From: Cercophora sp. LCS_1
Lineage: Eukaryota; Ascomycota; Sordariomycetes; Sordariales; Lasiosphaeriaceae
Direction: 5' to 3'
NCBI GenBank assembly: GCA_036250225.1
Contig: JAPZLL010000040.1
Location: 248,001-312,000 of the forward strand
Length of the DNA: 64,000 bases
Below the pieces are notes generated by a model, which was not told the DNA's origin, did not search any database, and saw nothing but the letters and a program-made list of their open reading frames with translations. Made by a program: the position numbers and the translations under genes. Shown piece by piece: positions 12,537 through 24,900 of the stretch. The first letter of the stretch is position 1; the number at the start of each line of letters is the position of its first letter.

Positions 12537-15500
12537 CTAACCTCCAGCCCGCCTCCGAGAAGGGTTACCCGCATCCGGATTCAGAACTCGTCGTGGCCGA
12601 GGTAAACGGTAATAAACCGCGTTCCAACTCGCTCGCTTCTTCATCTCCTCGAGCTCGTCAACAACAGTCCCTATCCTCCACCTGACACTGTCCGTTTCAC
12701 TCCCCTGCCCCCCAGGTTCCTGGGGCTCCTTATACGGGATCACCAACATCCCATCTCTAATCAGTTCCACGAAATCAACCACAAACTGGGTACATCGTTG
12801 TCCGTGAACAAGCAAGTCATTGATACGCTGCATCCAAACTCGTGTCAGCAACTTTCTTCCCGTTCTCTTCAACTGGGCCGTTGCTAGCACTAGAAGTAAT
12901 TAGCGGCGGGCGAACTCACATTCACAACAGCAGGATTCAACTGCGCCCTCGGCGTCGTCTGCTTCCGAAGGCCTCGTCCCTGCACAACATAATCGATAAT
13001 GTAAAACGCATCCGAAGCGATCTCGCCCGTCTGGGCTTCGTTCGCCATGGTAAGCCTTGCCTCGGAAAAATCACGCTGCTCCGAGCCTAGGACGATGTAG
13101 CTGATGAACTCGAGAAAGACGCAGCCCAAACTCCATATGTCAAACGCCCGGGATTTGCGTGCACCCAGATGGGATTCGGGCGAGCTGTACGTTTTTGTGT
13201 GCGGCCCGTTGGTGGCGTTGGATCGGGACTCGGTTTCGTGAAAGGTCGAGACGCCGAAATCTGCGAGCTGCAAAACCCCGTAATCGTTAGGCGGTAGTGG
13301 GTGGGACGTTTGCGGGCCGAACCAGAGGATGTTTTCGGGTTTGATGTCCGAGTGGATGCCGTAGATTGGTTCGAGGGCGTCGCTGTCGCCTGTGTCTCGA
13401 CGGTCTAATGGTTGACCTTGGGTTCCGGGCCCCTGGGTGACACCGTGGACTACGCTCAGGGCACCGGCGAGGCCGAGGCACTGGTCGAGGGCCCAGCGGG
13501 AGACGGCGGGGACTTGTTGTTTCCTTGGGTGGATGGTTTGCCAAAAGTTTCGGAGATTGCCTTTTGCGAGAGGGAAGACTAGGACGTATTCGGATTGGAG
13601 CTTGTTTGGGCCGAGGAGTTCCAAGGTGAAGAGGAGTTTGACGATGTGGGGATGTTCGTGTGAGTTGAGCCGTTGGAGGTTGTTTACTTCGTTCTCAAAG
13701 TTGGTGAGGCTCCCTGCTAATCTGAGGTGCTTGACGGCGAATTTCTGGACTCCAGGTAAGCATCCAAGAGACGAAGACATGTGCGGTGTGGGAGAGACTT
13801 ACTGAGTAGGACCCGAACCGATTGTGCGACGCATCAATCACAACTCCCTTGACCTGACTAAAGTGGCCTGCCATGTTTGTTGACGAGTCACCCATGTCGA
13901 TCTGCTTGAATGGGAGAGGATGCAGCGGGCTAATCTCGTAGTGTTTGATGACGTCTGTGGCCTCTCGGGGCCCGAAGATTGGGGCGAGGACGTGCCACTG
14001 GGACTCGTAGAGACGCTTGCGGTCGGCTTGGTCCCACCCTTCGCGTCTACTGAGGAATGCTAAAGGTTGCTCGCTGAGACCAGAGTACAACTTGCCATCT
14101 CCCATGGAAAATGGCAAGTGGCTGTTGTTCACCTCGTTCCGGAGAAACTGGTCAAAGTGCTTGGTCTTGTTTAGCTGGATAAGAACAGCCAAGACCCTGT
14201 CATAGGCTGTTGGATCGCCCCTGTCGTCCATCCTTAGACGAGGATTGCCGCAGATCTTCTGGGCAACCTCGATGTCCGGACGGTCGTTGTGTGACATAAA
14301 CACTGGGAGGATGGCTGCGACTCTTTTGATGTTGAGAATCTTGACAAGGTCGGCGATGGAAAGATACGGAGGCCCTCGCCAATACCCTGGCTGAGATTTT
14401 TGTGCAAATTCGTTGCGAACCTTTCGTAACATCCGCTCGTGAGTGGGTGTGACTGATGGAGCCAGACTCGTGGCACTGCCGGAACTTGACTCGGTCAAGA
14501 CAGAGTATCTCCTGACAGAGCTTGATGGCGTGCGATTCAAGGTTGCCGCACCATTGCGAGCCGGTCTTGGCTGGTCTACACTTCTGGGATCTGTGATGCT
14601 GTCCACATGTATCGTATAGCGAGACGAAGTAGTTTCAGGGGGTGGAGGGCTGGTGCTATGTTGAGACCCTGTAGTTGATACCGGTGGCGTTGGATACGGC
14701 GAAAGGATGGGCGGTCGTGTCTGAAGTTGCGTGGTTCCAAGAGGGCCTCTTGGTGATTTGCCTCCGCTCTCAGTGCCCGAAACAGAAGAAGATGCCTCTG
14801 TCGGTGTAGGAGTCGGCGGGAAGGCGTTGGGCCGATTCGGGTTCGCTAGGCCTTTAAATCGGGAATCAGAGCGCAACGCGCTGGGTGACCCGGCCTGAGC
14901 ACCCGAGGATGCTATCCCTGGCGTCCGATCTGTGAAAGTTTGCGAGTCCGGGACTGTCAAAGGCGGAAATTGGCGCTCAATGGCCTGGTGGTGAGAAGAT
15001 GGATTGCCTTCCCCGGCGTAGGAAAGAGGCCGTTGCACAGCTTCCCCGTCCTATAGTATCACCATGGTCAGCCGAGGGGATCCCGTAGCACTTGACGATA
15101 AGAAAAACTGATGCTACTTTACCTTTAGTCTAGGTATGCTCTGTCTTTTGCCTCTCCCCAATTTGCGGTCTTCTCGCATCTTTCGCACCTGTTCCCTCTT
15201 GAGTTCCGCCTCCCGCAAAACCTTCTCAGCCTCTCGAACAGCATCCTTGACTTTCTGCCGTGCTTCTTCCTGTTCCTTTTCCAGCCTCATTGCCTTTTCC
15301 TTCTCTAACCTGAGCTTCTCCTCTTTCTCGTTCTGTTTTTGCTGTGCCTCCCAGGCTCGCCGTTCAGCTTCCTCCTGCCGTTGGATCTCTGCATCTTGGG
15401 CCCTCTTGATTTCCTGTTGTCTGAGTCTCTCCTTTTCCTCCTCTTGCTTCTTTCGAACTTCTGCCTCCCTTGCCCGTTCAAGTTCCTCCTCTTGCTGCTT

Positions 15501-15752
15501 CCTGAGCTCGGCGTCTTTTATCCTTTTAGCTTCTACTTGCCGTTGTCGTTCCTGTTCTGCTGCACCGTCTCTCTGCCTCCGGACCAGTTCTGCTGTCCGT
15601 CGTTCTTCCGACTGTGATATGTTTCCCCGTGCCTGGCTGTGTTGGTGTGCTTTTTTCGTCTCCTTTTGGCTTTCCTTGTGTGTTACTTGTTTAACAGCAT
15701 CTGATCCTCCACCCTCCTCATCTTTCTTCGGCTTGCTTCCCCCACAGCCCAT
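12537..15752 (-). CDS. 997-aa protein kinase with acylation motif and coiled coil
   Basis: Four exons on the minus strand: 15752-15123, 15050-13803, 13744-12920 and 12827-12537; all introns are phase 0. Domains in order: MGCGGSKPKK (residues 1-10), matching an N-myristoylation Gly2 plus palmitoylated Cys3 motif; a very long Glu/Arg/Lys/Gln coiled coil (about 40-205); a Ser/Thr/Pro-rich linker (about 211-410); a conserved pre-kinase module (about 413-600, shared with the gene at 21996-25471); and a kinase domain from about 605. Visible kinase features are FAVKH with the ATP-binding Lys about 631, HSDIKPEN (His-Ser-Asp in place of HRD, about 757-764), DFG (about 788-790), SPE (about 814-816) and DIWSLGCVFLEF. 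The catalytic Asp and Asn remain, so activity is likely. The protein should sit on the inner face of a membrane. A GAC/GTC repeat lies 64 nt upstream of the start codon. Confidence 0.85.
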
Positions 15753-15816
15753 CCTGGCCAGTTGTTAGGGTGCTGCGTCAGAGTGAGCGTATTGGGTGCT
15801 GGCGTGGGGTTTGCTC

Positions 15817-15843
15817 GACGACGACGACGACGACGACGACGAC
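15817..15843. repeat. GAC trinucleotide microsatellite
   Basis: Nine uninterrupted GAC units (GTC in the transcript sense) occur 64 nt upstream of the kinase start codon, probably in its 5' leader. Length variation between strains is likely for a repeat of this kind. Confidence 0.85.
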
Positions 15844-16040
15844 ATGAAGAGATTGCACGACGAGTTTAGCGGGATGGAGTGCAGTTGCGGATTAGCTGCA
15901 GAGCTTATGTGATTTGAATGCATCTATCATTGATTCGACACATTCTCGACCACTCAAACAGCCAGGCGGACGCAGATGCCGCCAGTGACAGCCAGTTAGG
16001 CCGCTGATTCTAAGCCGCCTCCGACCCACCGGCGCCCAAT

Positions 16041-16440
16041 TCACTTTTTTGCCTTCTTTCCTCCCTTTGGCTGTTTTGGTTGTCTTGGCTGGCGTGGTGC
16101 TGGTTTGACCCAGACTTGTTCTTTTTCGGCCTGCGAGGAGCAATCAGCGTCGAACACATGCATGCAGCCGCCCCTCACGAGGGGGCGCGCTGGGCGCAGG
16201 GCAGCTCACCGCTGTCAGGTGTCTTGGTGCCACAACAACGTACTTGTCGTTGCGCATCTCGACCTTCCATTTTCCCCGGCCAAACTTGTCTTGCAGCAGC
16301 GCCGTCAGGTCGGGTCCCCTTGTGTGAGCGGCAGGCAACTCGGTGATTACCCCTGGGATCTTCTTGGGCGTTGGCTGCGGTGTTTGTGCCTGTCCAGGTC
16401 GCGTTGTCGTCTTTGGGGCGCTGCCTCGGCCGAAACACAT
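16041..16440 (-). CDS. small MCFG-family protein B (106 aa)
   Basis: Two exons on the minus strand, 16440-16210 and 16130-16041, encode 106 aa. The intron (GTGAGC..CGCAG) is phase 0. The protein begins MCFGRGSAPK, has a Thr/Pro/Gln-rich linker, then the shared core (DLTALLQDKFGRGKWKVEM, then KYVVVAPRHLTAAE), and ends in a very basic Lys/Gln/Pro tail (KGGKKAKK). The core and the intron after RHLTA correspond to RSLTP|DE in MCFG-A at 12 kb, so the two are paralogues. The basic tail is absent from A. It lies 289 bp upstream of the kinase gene on the same strand. No known family is recognised; membrane or nucleic-acid contact through the tail is only a guess. Confidence 0.75.
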
Positions 16441-17933
16441 GGCAGCGACGCGTTGAGTGGTGTTGCAAAAGCGGTGATGGGGGTGCTGAAATCATGAAGA
16501 ACATGAATCTGAGGTGGTTCTCTCTCTCGCTTATCGCCCGCTGGCATGGGAAACGGCGCTTCTTTTAAAATTCTCCCGCGTCTGCATAGGCATTCCTCAT
16601 TGGCCCTTGCGGTGCTTCTGGAAGCGGGAGTGTGCCACCTTGCCAACCGTGATTTGGCCCCTGTCGTCTTACTACGACCACCACCTCACGAAAGCACGGG
16701 GGTCTCCGCAAAAGTTCCCGATCGTGATGCAGCTCCTGGGCGCCACGGCTCCAACCCTGTTCCTGGTTCTGCTGGGTTTCAGCAGTTTAGTGATTGTCAT
16801 CGTTGCGGTGTGACAGCACAGGTGAGCATGGGGCGAGCGGTGCAGCTGGGTGCAACGGCCACCTCGCCACGATGGCGACCCTGTGGTTGGGCATGAATCC
16901 TCGAGTGTGATACCAAGGCCCTGATCCCCAGGCATCCGCACATCGCGAAAGAAGCATCGCGGCACAGCGCGTGTTCATTCAACTGCAGTCTCTTGTCAAA
17001 ACTGCGCTCAAAAGACACCGGGACCACCAAATCCGGGCGTAGGATCTTCCAATCTCAACCCAGTCACGGCGTATAAATGGGAAAACTCGGTGAGACAGCC
17101 AAGGTGAAGGATGCAAAGACCTCTGATACATCACATTGAATTCACCAAGACGATTGGCCATGTTTTAGTTTTGGGTTTTGCCCTGAGAATTCTGCCAGGG
17201 GTCATCACGGCATCGCCCCGGGAAGCCGCACTGTGACCATCCAGTCAGTGGTCAGTGGCAGCACACATCACGACGCTGCCAAGTCAGTTTGGGACAGGCA
17301 GCTGTAGCGTGGTGATCTTGTCACTACCATGCTACCATGACCGCCATCTAGGTCGCCTCAATCCCTCAGCAGCCCCAATCTCCAGGGGTCCTCATCAAGA
17401 CGGTGAACGGCAGCAAGGAGTCTTGTGCTACAATTTGTGGAGCATGGTGGTACGCATCGCTCATACGATACCGATTAAGAAGCACAAAGCGATTGGTGAA
17501 GCGGCAGTGCATCGATGGAAGCCAGAAAACCCGAATGTGAGCTCGCTACCCGCCCGCCTTACACCCATCAGGGAAAGGGCGGGTTCGGGCCATGCCATTG
17601 ATCTGGGCTGACGCGTCCCAAAAAAACAACCCTCGGTACCTTAGTCTCGTAAGGTATCGGTGACTCCTCCGACGTACTTGACATGACGGCAGTGCGTGTG
17701 TGTGGCACTGCGCGTCAGCCGTCGTCATCCGCATATTCGGTAAGACAGGGGACGGGCCCGAGCCGGTCCTCCGCGTGCTCGGCCGACGGATCATCTCCGA
17801 TTTGCCCGAATTTCCCGAATCTCTCCATCTGATAAGATCTTCGCACTCTACCTGTACAATCTGATTCTCGTCCTCTCCTCAACGCTCTCGTTCGCTAGGC
17901 TTGTATCCAAAGCATCCTTGAAACGCGTATATC
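16441..17933. other. intergenic region
   Basis: Nothing coding is evident in these 1.5 kb. It separates divergent genes, MCFG-B (minus) and the AIF-like gene (plus), and should contain both promoters. The short open frames present are not protein-like. Confidence 0.45.
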
Positions 17934-19278
17934 ATGCTCACCGACATAACGACCCTCACCCTCAAATCCCTCTCCTACCTCCCCTACCTCTTCAAACTGC
18001 CAGCCCAACGCATCTCCGCCATCCACCACAATTGGACATGGCATCCCACACCCGACGCCAAAAACGTCGTGGTAGTGGGCGGTTCCTTTGCGGGCATTGA
18101 GCTGGTCAAACGGCTGGCAGAGACATTGCCAACCGGGTGCAAGATCATATGGATCGAGAAGAATTCACATCTCAACTACTCCTTCGTCTTCCCTCGGTTC
18201 TCCGTCCTCCCGGGTCATGAGCATAGCGCGTTCATTCCCTACGATGGTGTGGCGCGTGGTGCTCCTGCCGGTATCCTCACGCGGATCCAAGACAAGGCTA
18301 TTGATATCACTGCGGATCAAGTTGTTCTTGTATCAGGACAGCGGGTTGACTACGCTGTTCTTGTCATTGCGACGGGTTCATCGCAGCCGCTTCCTGTTCA
18401 GGTCATGTCAACAGACAAGAAGGCTGGCTGTGCTGAGCTGAAGGAAGTACAGGCAACGATCAAAGAGTCCCACAAGGTTGCCATCGTTGGAGGAGGAGCT
18501 GTCGGTGTTGAGCTGGCGAGTGATATCAAGGGCTTTTATCCGGAGAAGAATGTTACGTTGGTCCATTCCCGTGGGGAGCTGCTGAACCAGTTCGGTGGAC
18601 GTTTGAGGGAGTATGCTCTCAGAACGTTGAGGGATGAGCTTGGGGTGAGGGTTTTCTTGGATGAACGGGTGAAGATGCCTGAAGGTGGGAATTTCGCCAC
18701 TTCGGCCAGTTTGATCTTCGCTGACGGAGCTGAGGAGTTTGATCTTGTTGTGGGTGGCTTACCAGGCTCTCTTGTTGAATGTTGCTGATATGAAACAGAT
18801 TGGCTGTACCGGACAACGGCCCAACTCATCCATCCTTGGATCTTTTCTTCCAGGCGCCATTTCCGAGAAGACATCGAGGATATGTGTACGGCCAACGCTA
18901 CAGGTATTTGAGGAAGGTGATCCGGAATCAAACTATCCCATTTTTGCATTTGGTGATGTCGCGGATCACAGCGGCCCACGCATGGCGAGAGCAGCTTGGA
19001 TGCAAGCCCAAGTGGTCGCCGAAAATGTACTGTCTGTGGTTCAGGGGAGAGCCCCAGGCAAGGCGTACGAACCGGATGTCTTCCTTGAAGGCTCGATAAA
19101 GCTGACGCTGGGGAAGAAGCATGTTGTGATCTATGCCATGGATGCCAATGGCCATGAGCTCATGATCCCGACCAAATACGGGCAGTTGGATCTGGGTATC
19201 AAAAGAGCATGGTGGCAGTACGGAGTCGATTTCAACGAAGCTCAAAAGCTCGATACAGCTACTGGCGGGTCATGTTAG
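17934..19278 (+). CDS. AIF/AMID-like FAD-dependent oxidoreductase
   Basis: Two exons, 17934-18749 and 18799-19278, encode 431 aa. The 49-nt intron (GTGGGT..ACAG) is phase 0 and joins FDLV to IGCTGQRPN, restoring the family motif. Visible features are an N-terminal FAD Rossmann motif (NVVVVGGSFAGIELVKRL, about residues 44-61), a second dinucleotide-binding motif (VAIVGGGAVGVELA), an ATGSSQP motif and the C-terminal FAD-contact segment (YPIFAFGDVADHSGPRMARAA). This is the layout of AIF homologue B / AMID / FSP1-type NAD(P)H:quinone oxidoreductases, which act on membranes and have been tied to cell death or ferroptosis control in animals. The first ~30 residues are mildly hydrophobic and may help membrane association. 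It converges on the DUF7580 gene, 156 bp apart. Confidence 0.9.
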
Positions 19279-19434
19279 GTGGGGAGTAAGGCGGAGAGGG
19301 AGGACCCAACATCCAAAATCAGCTGCTTGTATGTATATCTCTGCTATTTTCTTGTATTTCGAAATACCTTCTCATTCTTAACGTGTCGTGCTAAGACATG
19401 TCCCTTTAATTCGGTATCCTATCTTGAGGTTGAC

Positions 19435-21414
19435 CTACTCCGGGAGGTACGAAGATATCTCTGGCATCATCTGGTAAGTCGCTTGAACCGGGGCCACCAC
19501 GGTCTCGTAGAATGTGCGGCGGAAATCCGGTATTTCGAACCGTCTCTTGCTCTCAGACCCCGGAAACGAAAACTTGTAACATTTCTCAATGGCATCACCG
19601 TAGCCGTCGCCTCCCCTGTGCCGAACCCTTTCAACCTTCTCGCGTATTATGTCGGTGTAGCCCAAATTATCTGCCGTCGTGGTGGGCGCCTCTGACCGCG
19701 CGTCCCTGTACGCTGCTCTGAGATCTGCAAGTTGTACTTCCAAGCAAAGCTCAATCAAAACAACGCCAAGATCAAATAGCAGCTTTTGCATCAAATCCGT
19801 GATCCGTCTTTGAGAGGCGGGGTTGTCCTCAAGGGTGGTCTGTTCTGTCGTTGGATCCTGGTGAGCAGAAGAGGGTAGAAAACAAGAAATGAAGGGGTGA
19901 CGAGACGACACGTTTCCGTGCTGCAGCCTCGCGCAGAGAACCTTCAGCTGCCGCGTATCCCATTCTTTACCAAGCCATGGACTACCATGAAGGTGGAGGA
20001 CTGACCAACACAATGCTGCAGCAATCCCAAACCGCTGTTTCAGCGAAAGCGCTGGGGAGAAGGACTGTTGGTCAGCTTGCGGGCTCGCAATCAGGGCCGT
20101 AAGAGGCAGTGGGCGGGCCGCGTTAGGCATATTGTCGGCGTGACTGAGAAGGAACCATTGCTCCTGATCTCCCGGCTTATCAGGGTCACAGATATATCCG
20201 GACAGGCTCCACCTGCGGGAAAGTTGTTGGCAGCAAACGCGGGAGCGAACACCGTTCAGTCGGGTCGCTGGTAGTTTCCCGTCCCCGAGAAGAGGTGCCG
20301 TGGGTTCTGTTTTCATATGGTTAGCGTCACAGCTTCTGAATCGAAATTCTTCATGGTAGCTTTGACTTACTTTCTTGTGGCACTGGGGTCGTAGGGCGAG
20401 ACTGAGGAGGTGAAAATGTCTTCAGTGCGCCACTGATCTTTGAACTCTTCCTGCGAAACCAGGCCTTCGAGAATCTCGATGGAGAGGGTGGTGGTGCCAC
20501 CAAGACCGTCAGGGCAGAAAATACCACGACTGATGTTTTGGGCTGAAACCGACCCTCCTCAATAAACGTTTTCTCCTGTCGGACCTGGAGGGTACGCCAT
20601 GCGCAATATGGAAGACCTTGCTGCTGTGATTTGGCGCTGTAGGAAATAAAGATCTGCACAGCCTTGGAGACCGATTCATGAGCGACCCAGTCGAGACTCA
20701 GTGCGATCTCGTGAGGCGATGAGCACGCGCAATCCATGTCGGTATTGAGAGCGCGATGGAGTGATCTCATCCGCTCCCGAATTACATTGCATCGCTTATC
20801 GTTGAAGCGTTGGATCAGCTCGCCGACGGTACGCCCGTCGTCCCGTGCTGGAATATCCGGCGCCGCTCTACACAAGGTTTCGAGGTTTTCGTTGTATTTT
20901 CTCAGCTCGTCGATCAGCCTGTTGCGCTTTTTAACCTTAAAGCTACGCTTTACCCTGCGCCATTCCCACGTCACCCGCTCAGGAGGCTCGTTGGTCCAGA
21001 GAGGCTTTAACCCGTCAGGAAAATTGTTAGCGGTCTTTTGGGCAACGCTGGAAAGGCTGGTTTGAAAAGAAACCTGAAGAGATTGTAGCGTACCCTGCTC
21101 TGCAGGTCGACATCCAAGTCCCTCAACAGCTCTGACAAGATCTCGGCGACTCGCTTGAATGTGAAGAGAATATCCTCGGAGATGTCGGGGAAATGCATCT
21201 TCACACGTTCCTCTAACTCCCTTTGTGATGGCTTGTCCAGTCCGATACGCTCATACGTGAGCCCCAGCCGTTTTCGTTGCGTTGTAAGGTCGGCCCGCAG
21301 CGTCCGAATTGTGACACTATCGTGATGGAAAGCCTCAAACGACTCAGCATACTTATCGAGGGCCCAAATAGCTATCGGAATGGCCCCTAGGAGTAAACCA
21401 GCGACTTCAGCCAT
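19435..21414 (-). CDS. DUF7580-type protein with HeLo-like N-terminus
   Basis: Three exons on the minus strand: 21414-21094, 21004-20371 and 20306-19435, giving 608 aa. Joins are in frame (GTACGC..AAAG and GTAAGT..ACAG). The start MAEVAGLLLGAIPIAIWALDKY is the hydrophobic opening helix typical of fungal HeLo-like/DUF7580 proteins; an upstream in-frame ATG at 21480 would add 22 residues. A helical region follows (about 20-330), then a C-terminal part with KQRFGIAAALCWSVLHLHGSPWL and LLFDLGVVLIELCLEVQL, which resemble remnants of kinase subdomains and are characteristic of DUF7580. HeLo-like domains in fungi can permeabilise membranes in heterokaryon incompatibility; that role here is inference. 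The start is 581 bp from that of the broken C2H2 kinase, in divergent orientation. Confidence 0.8.
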
Positions 21415-21995
21415 GACCGCCGTTGGTCCCGTTGAGCATGTGTGTGAGCCCAAAGATGGAGGTTTACCTAATTGATGCAAAAACTAAAGAGGTTGACGGT
21501 GGAGATAGTTGGGTAAGTTCTCGTGTTGAGCAGGAACACCCCCTCCGTTGGGCTCCTAAAACCCATTGGTTGAACTCCCCCGCGACAGAGCGGGCAGTTG
21601 GAAAGAGCAAACTGCAACCAAACTGACCTTTGGAGCACCCCTTTGCTTCGGTTGCGCTCAAAGATAAACTTCGGAGTCCGACAAGATAATATACACCTTT
21701 CGACGGGTTGCTTGTCAGAAACACTGCACTGCTTATTCAAGTAGAAAACCGTGATTGTATTCTCTTTCTTTCTGGTTCTCTGGCTCTGCCAGAGAGCCGT
21801 ATCTTATAGACCCATCTGTAGGATCCAGGCCACGCAGCCGTGGTGGCTTTGGCTTACTGGCGCCAGGCCTCCAGTCAGCGGGGCTGACTGGCTGCCAGGG
21901 GCCCCTTCCTTCGCCCAGCCGAGGCCTCCTTCCTTTTGACATTGCTTGCTACCTGAGACTACGGTCGCAGACCTGACTGTAGACCAGAGCGTGCA

Positions 21996-24900
21996 ATGTC
22001 AGCAAACCCATCTCCCGAGCTTGGCAGTGCCACGGTCTTCGAGTCCTTCACTCAATGCACCCATTCCTTCGGTGCTCTGCTCATGGCCCTGGGAGCAGAT
22101 GACAGCCGGCCAATAAAACTGGGACAAGTCAGCCTCGAGTCGCTCCTCGAACAGTACGGCCGACTGAAAATATGGGGAGACCAAGCAAGGGCCGACCTTC
22201 CCGCCCGCGCTCGCGGGTCCTTGGGTGATACGCTTCGTCACGACAACGAGCTCAAGAGCACGGTTCTCGGTATTATACAACGGCTCAAAACATTGTTGGA
22301 CGCAGGTATTTCGTTCCCAGTACATTCGAAGACTACGAGGATATCATCTGGCTCTGCCAGCGCTTCTCTGAGGCGAACATGAGGCGAAGGGAGCAGATCG
22401 AGTACTGGAGCGGGCACCCCTACAACTCAGGGATGGGCCACGCCAACATCGTCGACCCAGTAACGAAAATTTTTGAGGCACCGCCGCCTCTCGTCCAAGA
22501 AAGCGACGTGACTGAAGTCGAGGACGCTGGTCACGGTGAGGCGCCAGTCGTCCACTCTCAGCCGACACAGGCAATTACTATCTCGGGCGCCTCGAAACAA
22601 GGTTTTTCCACTTTTGCCATTTCTGAACTACATGAGACGAAAACTAGTGCTAGACCTCGCACGGTCTATACTCCAACCGAGGTCGGGAAAAGGAGGTCGA
22701 CCACGGTGCCTCCGCCCCCGAAAGTGTCGGAGGATAATGATGTATTCACGTGCCCGTACTGCGGGACGATGCTTGATGCCGACCTGATGAGAGACCGACG
22801 GTCGTGGAAGTGAGTCTTTCATTTCCCCTTCATCTGACTTGATACTTTTCCAAACTTGGTTCGGCTGAATTCACTGTGCTTAGACGTCACGTTTTCCGAG
22901 ACCTCAGGCCTTACGTTTGCTCATTCGAAAACTGCTCGAGCAGCACAAAGCTATTCTTGAGTCGCAACGATTGGATATATCACGAGCTTCAGGTCCACCG
23001 CCGCCGCTACCTCTGCCGCCAATGCAACGCCGAAATCTCGGATCGTAGCAGGATGCTTGAACATACCGAGCAGCACCACAGGGGTGCTTTATCGCCATGC
23101 CAACTCTTGGCCGTTTTAGACCTGTCTAATCACCAAGCCTGCGAGACCGCCATAGATGCATGCGTACTGTGCGGAGGATAACTTCCCTTGTCAGAGTTGC
23201 AGATCCATCTCGCGGGACACATGGAGGAAATTGCTCTCTTCGCGTTACCCATGATTCACTCGGAAGAGGGCGGCGAAGGGAGCCAAACAAACGGCTCCAG
23301 GAGGGTCATTGAGTCAGCGGTATTGGGCCTGTCAGACATGAGCAAGTCTGAAGACACCTGTGATCAAGGCAAAGAAAGCCGCACGCCCATCGTCCCGGCA
23401 GGTGCCGATGGGGAAACGACACAAGACCAGGCACATCATGTGGAATGGTTCAACAAGATTCTAGCGCAGCGAAGGGACAAAGATGTCGAAAATGGAACCT
23501 CCCAATGGATCGCAGGAATGAGCACCCACAGCATCCCCAACGAAGATGGAGACGGCGCTCAGCTCCAGAAGATAGGTCACGAAGCTGCCGAAGATGCTGC
23601 CGTGGAGATTGTTCAGAAATCCATGGACAGGAACGAGCTCAACAAGTTGAGGCTCAGAAGCATCATGCGCCGGAAGCGGGGTATCCCAGCTCCTTTCACC
23701 TGGAGAGCGACTGCGAAATGCCCGAGACAGTCTTACTCAAGCAACACAATCGGGCTACACCAGAGGGTCATCCTTCATACCCATATCCAGCGTCGCGAAG
23801 CATCTCAGCCCTGAGGTGGTCAGCGCAATCCTTCCCGCTTGTCTGGCCGAAAATGAGGTGAGGGAACCTGGTGTGGTTCGCAAAATCTGCGGCAACGAGG
23901 CCAAGCGAAAGAATGAAACGAAGGGCGACTCTGTGGCCTACGACAGAATCCTTGCCATCCTCATCCACATGAACAAGTCTACGTCATTGGGGCTATTCAT
24001 GCAAGGGAAAATCAGCAACGGCGACCTACCACTCAAGCTGGAGATTCGTGCGACCCGCAGAGGACAGAACGTCACAAATGTCTTCTCCAGCCTCACAAAT
24101 CGCCCGCTGGCCCCCATCAACCCGCAAAACGGCTGGGATCTTGCAGACCAAAAGCGGCTGTGTGAAGTCCAGTGGTTGTTCCTCGCCCCGGTGTTTCGAC
24201 CCCGGAGACCCAAAGAGCGAATCACTCATCACGAGATCGAGCCATGCCAGCCGTTGCCATTCAGAGAGATCAAGCAGTCCAATGAGCCAGGCGGAGCCAA
24301 GTCCGTCATGACAGGAGGCTTTGGCATGGTAAAACGCGTTATGATCCATAGCGCGCACAACAGGTTCAACTCGGTAGGTTGCCTCACAAGCCCCAGAAGT
24401 GCTCCCCAAAAACTAACGCTCTAATATTAGCACTCGTTTGCCGTCAAGCACATTAAGCTCACCGACGCGGCCGACGACGACTTTGAACAAGAGGCCGATA
24501 ATCTTGAGCGACTCAACTTGCACAGACACAAGCACATTGTGGAGCTCTTGTTTACTTTGGAGCTCCTTGAGTTGGGAGACCGCCAGCCCGAGTATCTCCT
24601 CGTGTTCCCGCTTGCAACCGGCAATCTCCGCTCATTTTGGAGCGACGTTGAGCCGGATTCAGGGGCCAGACTACCGTTTTGGGCCCTACAGCAGTGCCTT
24701 GGTCTTGCCGATGCCCTGAGTGTTGTGCATGGCGTTGAACAAGGGCCCGGGCTGGAGAGCACCCACCAGCGGCCGCCGAGGGAAAGCAGCGATCTTGAAC
24801 CCATATTCGGGATTCACTCGGACATCAAGCCAGAAAACATCCTGTGGTTTCAAGGCCCACCTGGCCAACTTGGGACCTTGCAACTTGCCGATTTTGGCGT

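Noticed and set aside
15136..15768. 210-codon plus-strand open frame of Ser/Phe/Cys
   Set aside because: Antisense to the Glu/Lys coiled coil of the kinase. Such repeats always leave the opposite strand open.
22307..22321. 15-nt GT..AG intron to explain the frame change at 22304
   Set aside because: Far too short for spliceosomal removal. A 62-nt alternative (from GTATTA to CGAAG) would delete a conserved helix and uses a poor acceptor.
23179..23181. RIP (repeat-induced point mutation) as the cause of the in-frame stops here and at 50108 and 55104
   Set aside because: Each stop fits a single CAA or CAG to TAA or TAG change, but the surrounding DNA is not AT-enriched and the other lesions are indels, so there is no RIP hypermutation pattern.
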